From: Heloderma charlesbogerti
Lineage: Eukaryota > Chordata > Lepidosauria > Squamata > Helodermatidae
Length of the DNA: 64,000 bases
Assembly: GCA_026122225.1 (NCBI GenBank)
Contig: JANEZZ010003061.1
Span: 6,007,501-6,071,500 of the forward strand
Reading direction: 5' to 3'
How positions within the stretch are numbered: the first letter of the stretch is position 1; every line of letters starts with the position of its first letter. Shown here piece by piece: positions 11,134 through 22,200 of the stretch. The position numbers and the translations under genes are program-made. The notes beneath the pieces are model-generated. The model searched no databases and was not told where the DNA came from. It saw nothing but the letters and a program-made list of their open reading frames with translations.

Positions 11134-11731
11134 CTTAGGAAAAAAGGTTCACAACACAGAATTCACAATCAGTTACCCTTCTTGTCATATAAAAAGAAAA
11201 CTTAGCCAGTGTTTATAAATTGTTGTATATACTTATGATCGGTGACTGTTCTTGGCAACGGGCTTTTGGAAAGTGTTAATAAAGTAAAATGAGCAAAGGG
11301 CTGGATGTGCCTGATCTCGTCTGATCTCGTAAGCTAAGCAGGGTCAGCCCTGGTTAGTACTTGGATGGGGGACCGCCTGGGAATCAAGCTTCCTGCCCTG
11401 AGCAGGGGCTTGGACTCGATGGTCTTGTAGGCCCCTTCCAACCCTATGATTCTGCTGTTACTCTTTGTACTCTTTGTCAAGTCCTGAGCCATTGCAGGGG
11501 TAGTGCTATTCAGGTTTGGTTTCCTTCTGATTAGAAAGCATCAGCAGCTTATGCTGTTTTTGTGCTATTCACTTTATTTGCAAATACACAAACGGAGCAT
11601 AAGCAAGCACTCCTACAAGAAAGAACATCTACCTCTCATCCAATCTCTAGAGAGAGGCTCTGGACCCTCAAGGTACCTCCAACCAACTCACAGCTCTCTG
11701 TCTCTTGTCTTTCAAGCTGTGCACATTTGCA

Positions 11732-11800
<69 letters not shown>

Positions 11801-14800
11801 CCCCCCCCCCACTGCTTAGCTCTGTGTGTATGCACAAGCATGTGTACCCTTCCCCAAGCTCTGATGGATATTTAATTCAAACTCTGATCTCCAATTCTCC
11901 TAACCATTAGCTCCCATCCACCAGCCATTGTAAGCTGTAAACCAGCAATCTGCCTAAAAAAAGAATGACTAGAGAATAGCAAATCATCTGATTGACTAGC
12001 TCCATTTTCATGTACACTGTCCATTTTCACATCAGTAGATTCCTTGATCTTAGCTCTATGCCGCCTAGCCACATAAACATCAAAAGCGTGGCAGGGGCAA
12101 GGGCACGCACGGAAGCTGCACCCTATGCCCAGGTCTGTTGTAGATCTTTATGTGCGGAGCATGAAGGTCCAGCAGGGTTTTTTGTACGCATGTTCCGCTG
12201 AATGCACTTACAACCTCCCTGCAGACCTTAGAGCTAAACACATAAAGGTCTTTAGAGGTGCGCACATGCCTGGGGGTGTACTTGTCTTCACCTCCATCAC
12301 CCTTTTAGCCTCATGTAGGGTTTCTGGGAGGGTGGGGCTGGGTCAAGGCAGAGTGAAGCAGAAAGGAGCAACGTTAGAAAGAAGAAAACAGAATTGCCCT
12401 GTCTTTATATTCCCATACTTAACCTCACAAACCATCATGGCTGGTGGTCGTAAGAAAGACCCTACATGGGAATCATAGAATAGTAGGGTTGGAAGAGGCC
12501 TACAAGGCCATCGAGTCCAACCCCCTGCTCACTGCAGGAATCCAAGTCAGAGCATCCCCGACAGATGGCTGTCCAGCCTCATCTTGAATGCCTCCAGTGT
12601 GGGAGAGCCCACTGCCTCCCTAGGTGATTGGTTCCATTATCATATTGCTCTAACAGTCAGGAGGTTTTTCCTGATGTTCAGCCAGAATCTGGCTTCCTGT
12701 CACTTGAGCCCATTATTCCGTGTCCTGCACTCTGGGATGATCAAGAAGAGATTCTGGCCTTCCTCTCTGTGACAACCTTTCAAATACTTGAAGAGCGCTA
12801 TCGTATCTCCCCTCAATCTTCTCAAGGCTAAACATGCCCAGTTCTTTCAGTCTCTCTTCATAGGGCTTGGTTTCCAGTCCCCTGATCATCTTTGTTGCCC
12901 TACTCTGAACCCTCTCCAGTTTGTCTGCATCCTTTTTAAAGTGCAGTGCCCAGAACTGGACACAGTACTCCAGGTGAGGCCTATCCAGTGCTGAGTAGAG
13001 GGGAACTAGTACTTTCCGGGACTTGGAAGCTATCCTTCTATTAATGCAGCCCAAAAGAGCATTTGCCTTTTTCACAGCCATATCACATTGTTGGCTCATA
13101 TTCAGCTTGTGATTGACAACAATTCCAAGATCCTTCTTACTTTTAGTGTTGTTGAGCCACGTATCGCCCATCTCATAACTGTGCATTTGGTTTCTTTTTC
13201 CTAGGTGCAGAACTTGGCATTTATCCTGATTAAATGTCATTCTGTTATTTTCTGCCCAGTGCTCCAGTCTATCAAGATCACTTTGAAATTTGTTTCTGTC
13301 TTCCAGAGTATTAGCTATCCCGCCCAATTTTGTGTCATCTGCAAATCTGATACGCATTCCCTGCACCTCCTCCTCCAAGTCATTAATAAAAATGTTGAAG
13401 AGCACTGGGCCCAGGACTGAGCCCTGTGGTACCCCACTCGTTACCTCTCCTGAGTTTGAGAAGATCCCATTGAGAAGCACTCTTTGAGTCTGATTCTGTA
13501 GCCAACTGTGGATCCACCAGATCGACAGATAGGGAAAACATTAGCCCTCCTCCAGTCATCTGGCACTTCCCCTGTCCTCCATGATTTCTCAAAGAGAATA
13601 GACAGTGGTTCTGAGAGTTCTTCTACCAGTTCCTTTATTACTCTAGGATGCAGTTCATCTGGCCCTGGAGATTTGAACTCATTCAAAGTCATTAGGTGTT
13701 CCTTGACCATATGCCTATCGATCTCAAGCTGCAATCCTGCCCCTTCAGCCTGTACTTTGCCTTTGCCAGGGGGGTCATAGACCCTCTTTTGGGAGAAGAC
13801 TGAGCTAAAGTAGGAATTGAGCACCTCTGCCTTTTCTTTGTCATCTGTTATCGTTTTGCCATCCTTATTTAATAACTGAACAACCATTTCTTTCCTTTGT
13901 CTTTTACTATGCACGTAGCTGAAGAAAGCCTTTTTGTTGCTTTTAGCATCCCTCGCTAACCTCAGCTCGTTCTCAGCTTTAGCCTTCCTGACGCCATCCC
14001 TGCAATTTTGTGCTACCTGCCTGTACTCTTCCTTTGTTGCTTGGCCTTCCTTCCACTTCTTATGTGTGTCCTTTTTTGTTTTCAGGTCATCTCTAAGCTT
14101 TTTGTGAAGCCATATTGGCTTCTTCTGTTGTCTTCCACCTTTTCTTCTTGTTGGAATTGTTTGTAATTGTGCCTTGAGAATTTCCTTTTTTAAAAGCTCC
14201 CACCCATCTTGGACTCCTTTTCTCATTAGCGTCGCTTGCCATGGGACCTTACTGATCATTGTTCTGAGTTTATTAAAATCAGCTTTCCCAAAATCCAAGG
14301 TATGCGTTTGACTACACTCGGCTTTTTCTTCCCGTAGAACCAAGAATTCAAGTATAACATGGTCGCTTTCCCCCAGAGTTCCTGTAACTGCTACTGTATC
14401 CACTAAGTCATCTCTGTTGGTTAGGATCAAGTCAAGGATAGCCAATCCTCTAGTTCCTTCCTCTAAAGCTATCCAACACACAAGTCAGGAATTTCCTGGA
14501 GGGGCCATGTTTTGCAGAATGCGTCTCCCAACAAATATCGGGGAAATTGAAGTTCCCCATTACTACTACATCATGCTTCCTTGAAACATTGGCTATTTGC
14601 TTTTCAAAAGTTTCATCCTCGTCTTCTCCTTGATTGGGTAGCCAGTAGTAGACTCCGACCACCAGGTTTCTTTTCTTCTTTGCTCCATTTATTTTGATCC
14701 TGATGTTCTCGATGGGGCTCCCAAGCTCATCCTCCTGTATTTCTGTGCAGAGATATGTATTTTTCACGTACAGTGCAACCCCACCTCCCTTTCTGTTCCT

Positions 14801-17800
14801 CCTGTTCTTTTTCAACAAGTTATATCCTTCAATTGCTGTATTCCAGTCATGAGAGTCATCCCACCAAGTCTCAGTTATACCTATCAAGTCATAGTTTCCC
14901 TCTTGTATTAAGAGGTCAAGTTTGTTCTGTTTGTTTCCCATACTCTGGGCATTAGTATGGAGACATCGAAGACCATGTGCTTCATAGTCTGGCTTTCTTC
15001 CGACATGTTTCTGAAGACTATTATTGGGCACTATTAAAGCTGTTCTCTCCATTGCGGTGCATGAGCCTTTGTCCATTGTTACCCCCAACTTTACATCTCC
15101 CTTCCCCGTAGGATTCAGTTTAAAGCCCTCCTGATGAAGTTCTTCATGCTGTGGCCGAACACATTCTTCCCAGCCTTTGTGAGGTGCAACCTGTCCCTTG
15201 CCAGCAGCCCATCTTCCAGGAAGTATAGCCCGTGGTCCCAGAATCCAAATCTCTCTCGCCGGCACCACCTTCGTAGCCAGTCATTCACCCAGAGTATTTT
15301 TTGTTCCCTTTCTATCCCTCTTCTAACTACTAGAAGGATGGATGAGAAAACTATCTGGGCTCCAAAGTTCTTGAGTTTCCTTCCCAAAGCTTCAAAGTCT
15401 GACGTGATTTCTCCGTAGCTCCGCTTGGCGATATCATTTGTTCCCACATGGATGAGAAGAAAGGGATACCTGTCAGTGGGCTTTATGAGTGCAGGCAACC
15501 TTTCAGTCATGTCTCTAATCCATCCTCCCGGGAGACAACATACCTGGCAAATCCACAGCTCTTTGTGACATACTTGGGTTTCAATCCCACGCAGCAAGGA
15601 GTCTTCCACTACTACCACTCTTCTCTTCTTGTTGTAGGCCTGGGTTTCAATGACTCTGCTTGACTTACCTTCAGCCTCTTGCTCACTCTCATGCAGGTTC
15701 CCCTGTGATTCTTCCTCTGGAGGCTGTCCTCCAGTCTCATCCGCAAGTACCTGGAATCGGTTCAACAGCTCCACTGGTGCAGAGTGGCGTCTAGTTCTTT
15801 TTCTCCTATCTGTCACCCTTTTCCAAGGAGTATCCTCTACTGCATTTTTCCTCACCTCAGCTTTTCCCACTTCTGCCTCAGCTTGCTGTTGCTCTTCAAG
15901 CTTCTGGTCTTCACTTTGCTGCTGTAGTTCCACCATTTTGTCCAAGAACTCTTCGTGTTCTCTTATTCCCTGGAGGGTCGACACTTGCTGCTCCAGTCCT
16001 CTTACTTTTTCTTCCAGCAGCGTGATCAACTTGCACTTGTTGCAGGTGTCGGCCATGTTGTTCTCAGGCAAGAAAACAAACATTGCACACATCTTGCAGG
16101 TCACCACCACTGGAGAGTCTTGTCCTTCCATAGCCTCTTTTCCCTTTTGGTGTCTAACTTTCTGATTGTTCTAGACTAGCCTGTGCCTACTCCTCTACTC
16201 ACTAGAGGTTAAAAGCAGAGTCCCACTGGTGTGGAAGTGTGTGTTTTAAAGACATCCCTGCAATAGGTTAAAAAAAGAAAAGCAGGCAAAATGTATACAG
16301 TGTGACAAATGGATAAAAAGGCCTGGTTACAAAAATGAAACCACAGTGTAATTTATAATCTATGTAGTTGTAGATTAACATTGTTTGGTGGTCAGATTTG
16401 CACTGCTGTTTAGGAAATATATGAAGTAGTCTCAATGGAAAACTTAAATCAATCTAAATCAGATTTTTGTTGTTGCCAATTTCAGTTATTGAGTTAAATG
16501 GCTTGAATTAAATCAATCCACCCTGTTTCCAGACCACTTGGCTCTGTGAGTATTCACTGGTTATACCAGTCTCTTTATGTCAGCAACCGTCACGTCCAGT
16601 GCAAAGGTCCTGCAAGTCACCATTTGAGCATTGTTAATTTACAGCAACTTTGTTCTGTTACTAAAACTGAAGGCAAGATAGTTCAAGAGTTTGACTTACT
16701 TTTGAGATCAGCTTCGTCTTGTCAGGGTCATGTACAACAGCATGCCTTACAAGACTTTGCTGTAAAAAACAAGGGTTACATTTATATAGGACCCAAAGAG
16801 GAGGAGGAGGAAAAGTGTAGATTTTAAGGTAGTTTAAAAGGCCCCTACTTTCAGTGCAAAGACGCTTCCACAGCCAGGGTGGTCACACATGTACGACGTT
16901 GATGCCTCATGAAACGAGGCAATGTGACTCTGAAGACTGAACATCTTTGTGTAAGTTCTTCCACAGCCTTCCCTTGGACACTTCAGTACCTCTCTGCTGG
17001 CAGCATGAATTTTCTGGTGGTATTTGAGGTAATCTTTGCGGCATAATGTTTTGGAACACACCTTACAGATGACTGGTTCTAGAGAAGGGGGGGATTATTG
17101 GCACAGTTCTCACAACAACAGAGCATCTAAGCTGAATTTAGCAGCAATCCTAGTTTCTCAAGGTAAACAATTTGTGTGCACAAAATATTAGAGCATTATC
17201 TCCACCACTACATCCATCAAGCTTTCATGGCTGGCCCTACCATTAGGCAGAGTGAGGCTGTGACTCAGGCAGCAGATACTGGGAGGCAGGGAGCTGGAAC
17301 AAGGTGCTGGAAGGGAAGAGCTGTATGTGTCATGCACAGCTTGCCCTGGACCACCAAAGCTAGCTTGCTTTCAGGTGTGGTGGAGGATGCTGTTCCACTG
17401 CAAGTGCTGAAGTAATATTCGACTGCTTTTGCACATGGAATGGGAGAGGGCAACATCTTGTCCTTTGCCTAAGGCAGCAAAAATGTCTTGGGCCAGCCCT
17501 GTAACTTTCTTATACAGGTTTCTACTTGTCCATCACAGAGTTTTTTCTCCCTCTTCCACAATACTAGAACTCTGGGTCATTCAATGAAGCTGAATGGAAG
17601 TAATATATAGCCATCCTGACTAGTAGCTGTTGATGGCCTTTTCCTCCATGAATATTTCTACACGTGCTCCTTACACACCATGTGTGAGAGCTAGTCTATT
17701 ATAAAAAGAGAATAAGTTGTGAATCAAATAGTGCCTGGCTCAAATCTCACTTCTGCTATGCACTCACTAGGCACCCACGAGCAAGCTACTGTCTCAGTTT

Positions 17801-19160
17801 CAGGCTCCCCAACAGAGGGATAATATTGACCTACATTTAGCACAGCTTTTAAGAGTCTGAAGAGCCATGTAAGTGCAGTGCGCACACTACAAGTGCACAT
17901 CTCTGTTAAACGTTCAGAATACAAACACAGTGTACAACAGCATGTCCTGCACTGCGCTACTTTTGTTGTTCAGTCGTTCGGTCGTGTCCGACTCTTCATG
18001 ACCCCATGGACCATAGCACGCCAGGCCTTCCTGTCCTGCGCTCTCTCCTGGAGCGTGCTCAAGTTCATATTCATTGCATCGGTGATGCTATCTAGCCATC
18101 TCATCCTCTGCCATCCCCTTCTCCTTTTGCCTTCAGTCTTTCCCAGCATCAGGGTCTTTTCCAGAGAGTTTTCTCTTTGCATTAGGTGGAGGTCAGATAA
18201 TTAGTACAAGTGTTTATGATTTTAAAAATTATTATTTATTACATTTCTATACCACCCAATAGCCAAAGCATTCCATGTGCAATAGACTTCCAACATGAGA
18301 CTTTTAAAAACTTGGATCGCTGTGTAAATGTTTGAGTTACCCACATTACTTACCCACGTGACTGTGCTTCATATGTTTCTGAAGTTCTGACCAGGTTTTT
18401 CCAACAAACGAACAGCCATCTTTTTTGCATGCATAGCCTATTAAATAGACTACAATTAATCTTAACAATCTTAAACAAGTTCAAATGCATGGTCACCTGC
18501 TATAAGGCGATCCCTGCCCCCTCCACCCTCTTGCCTAGTTCCTGCTATCTAGAGCAAGTAAATAAATTACCTCCATTTTCAGGTTTCCAGTATAGCAAGG
18601 AAAAACACACCTGCCATAACAGTGACTTGTGTACTATTTCTCAAGGCATAGTTTACCCAGCATGGACCACTGGCAAGTGTTTTTTTTTTTTTTTTACAAG
18701 ACTTCTTTAAAATGAACACCATCATGAAAATAAATAACCTTTTTTTAAAAGGCAGCCATAAATGCACATAACATAGGCTTGAAATGACTTTAGCACAACA
18801 CTGCCCCTTTACTTCCGTTGTTGTTGAAATTACACACACTCCCTGCCATGTGCTTGAGCTATATTTGAACTTAAGCCCAACGGATCTGCTTGCGTCACTT
18901 CTCGTTTGACCCTTATATCTGAAGTTAACATTGAAATCTACAATTATTTATAATGTTCCATCTTTGTATTTGGGGGTCTTCCTCTATACCACTTGGAATA
19001 CACTTTTTGTCTTACCCTGTGAACCTGCCACCTTTCCACTATTTTATTTTGGCATGGCTGAAGCAAGAGGAGTAATTACCTTCATGGGTCTTCGCATGAC
19101 GCTTTAGATGGCTGCATGTAGAAAAGCGCTTTCCACATCCTTCATGGCTACATCTACGGC

Positions 19161-19202
<42 letters not shown>

Positions 19203-22200
19203 TAAAAATCACAACTTATGAAGTGTGAAGCAAGCCCTCCTGTAACTGACTTTTCTGTTTACTTCCATCCATCAGCCCACCCCATTAGTATGATATACTA
19301 GTGACCCTTTAAGAACTGCTCTTGAAGAATTTTCCACCAGGAGGTTCAATCCTGTCTTTGGTTTTTGTGCAACTTTTTTAGGCTGCATCTTCCATAATGT
19401 CTTGCAGCACACATTAACAGTGTCTTGAGTGGCAGTTAATAAAATAAAATGACTTTTATTTGATTTACTCAGTGTCAGTGCAAATGGTGCTTAACAGATT
19501 TTCATAAGAAAAAGGTCTCCATCCCTGAAGAGCATGCAGTCTATCTGGAACAGACAACAAATAAAGGAAAAGAAGATGGACAGGGAGAGATAATGGTAAG
19601 AAGGGATGAATCTGAGCAAGTGCAATTACACATACTTAAATTTGGTTAGAATTGGGATAGAAGTTTTGATTAGTTTCCACAACAAGAAAACCAGGATGCT
19701 GATAACAAGCAAACCCAAAGCTAACCTTGATGGTTGAGACTTCTGAGATGAATTTGCAAAGTAGCTGAGAAGTGTTAAAAAGTGTCAGAATTCCTGCCTA
19801 CAAACCACCTTGAAAGCCTCAGTACTTATTTCTCATGCACAATAAGGTTTTAAAGGAATAGGCTGAGTTACTAAATGATTCACCTACTTGAAGAATGGTA
19901 TGCCAGTGTGTTGAGACTGATGAATTTTTAACTGCTGGTGTTTTTTAAAAGACTTGCCACAGTTTTCAAAGTCACACTGTTTGGAAAAACAAGTTAGTTA
20001 CTGTTAGACACAGGCCAAGGTACAGTCAAACAATAGCATATGCTGTATGTCATTACTTGCCCAAGGGTTGCCATGTGAGGCTGGGGAAAGGACCGAAGAC
20101 TCCTGGGGTTTAAATCCATTACTTGATCCAATGGTGCACACTGGCAACTCATATTCACAGTACACACCAGAGCGATGGTCAGGGCCCTCTGCGCAGACTG
20201 GGCTATCGCTGTTAGCTATGACAAACAGCACTCTGCAAGCAAATATGGCCCTTTTCCCTTCCATAGCTGACAATGGGGAAGGCTGCATGTGCATATTGGA
20301 CTGCAGTACTGAATCACAGCCAGACGTGCAGAATAAGCACTAACAGTGTCAAATCGTTTGGTAAATCAAGCACGTTTAAGGAACGACTTCCTACTGCTCA
20401 GTGTAGCTTAGTAAAGCAAGAGAGCCACTTACAACATATGTCCTCTGTTGATGCTTGCATCCCACATGTCTTTTCAAGTTTGCTTTTGTTACAAATGTTT
20501 TATTGCAGCCATCAGCTGTGCACCTACAAATACACAAATGTGTGTTCTCAACAGTGAAAGAATAAAAGCAGTTGCAACTGGTTAAACTAATCCATTAAAG
20601 ACACAAACATTTGCATAAGAAACAATAATTTGAAGATAAGCTTTCTGTGTTCTTAGATACCTGTGTTCTGCAGGTACAAGTTGCAAGAGACGATGGCCCT
20701 GTTCAGACGTGCTTGGGGAGATGGTGGTTAGGGTAACTACAGAGGAGTGGGGGTAGTGAAACCACGATGTGCGGGCCTGCCAGGTGCCACATTGTTCCTC
20801 TAACCACTCTTCTCCATAGTTGCCTGGAAATCGTCCCGAGGTGGTTAGCACACCTCCATTCATCTTCCACGGTGCAAACGGGCTCCCGGTATCCACTCCA
20901 GCATCCAAAAAGGCCACGTGCCCATAGAGAAAGTCCATGGCAGCTAGAGCGTTGCCAGCAGTGGTGGATGCTCTAGCCGGCAGACTCTATGGTTCTGGAA
21001 GTCCTCCAGAGCCCGTTTTAACCACCAGGGAGCCCGCCAGATGACAGAGTAAGCCAATCTGCGGTCCCTAAACCCTGGTGCAGGGGGGTCGTTAGCTGGG
21101 GTGACTTACTAACCACGAAGAACGTGGTTCCCCCCCTCAACATGCTAAGTCACCACTGTTAGCAAAAAAAACCCCCATTCCCTTCTGAGAAAGAGAGGGA
21201 GAGGAACACCTCTTTTAAACGGGTACCTGCTATCTACGTTTTCTACCTGGTTGGGGAAGGCTGTTTTATATGAAGCACTTATATTAAAAATGCTGAAACG
21301 CTTGATTTGATTTATAAGTTAAAATCAAGGGAAAACTTATTGGAAGAAGGTCTGCCAGTGGTTTTCATTATTTGCAAATTAAAGAAAGGTTTAAAATAGA
21401 TGAGAAAAATGGCGGATTTGAAGAAACAGAATCTGAGTTTGAAACAGCACTGTGTACAAATGATGAACATGCTATTGCTAAACTGTATAAATTACTGTTA
21501 AGGTATGAGACAGAGGATGAACAAGTAAAAGATTGTATGATAAAATGGGCACAAAATGTTGGTCATAATATATCAATGGAAGAGTGGGAAAGTATGTGGG
21601 GAAAAGACCTAAAATTTACATTATGTACAAGTCTTAAAGAGAATTTTTATAAGATGATGTATAGATGGTATATGTCACCGTTTCAACTGTCTAAAATGTA
21701 TAAGGGTGTTTCTGGAAAATGTTGGAAATGTGAAGATCAAGATGGAATGTTTTATCATTTATGGTAGACTTGTAAAAAAGCTAAAATATTTTGGAAACAA
21801 ATATAGTCTTTAGCTCAAATAATATTAAAGAATACTATAGAATTAAAGCCAGAAACATTTTTATCGGGACTAACAGATAAACACGTAAAAGAGAAGGGGG
21901 GAACCCTCTTTCTCTACATGACAATGGCTGCAAGGTTATTGTATGCACAAAAGTGGAAGAATGAGGATTTCGGGTCGGAGCCAATGTCGCTCTTGCAGCA
22001 TCCCGTGGAATCTCCGCGGGACACTATCTCAAACAGCTTTTTAAAAGGTTGAAAAACCTTTTTATCTCTTCCCTGGAATGAAAAGGGGAGGCGGGAGCAG
22101 CTCCAGATGAAGTTTTGGAAGAACAGCTCTCTCGGCGTGGTAGCAGGGGGGCTGGAATCCAGGGCTAGTCTGCCAGAGCTTAATCAACACTCAAAGTTGT

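Larger units (their letters stand above)
12471..16250 (-). mobile_element. CR1 LINE, nearly full length, in GTF3A intron 8
   Basis: The minus strand carries CR1 ORF1 (16131-15115), then ORF2 with AP-endonuclease and reverse transcriptase parts, then a 3' UTR ending near 12471 in the CR1-type ATTCTATGAT end. The coding region is broken by one frameshift near 14450-14481 and an internal deletion near 13530, so it is not autonomous. The 5' boundary is approximate. The element lies in the same orientation as GTF3A, between exons 8 and 9. Confidence 0.92.

Noticed and set aside
11299..11456. Functional 5S rRNA gene
   Set aside because: The head lacks the first part of 5S and the sequence switches to a CR1 tail after the C box; a second copy has the same junction.
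11503..11910. 135-codon frame near 11.7 kb
   Set aside because: Half of it is translated (AT)n(AC)n microsatellite.
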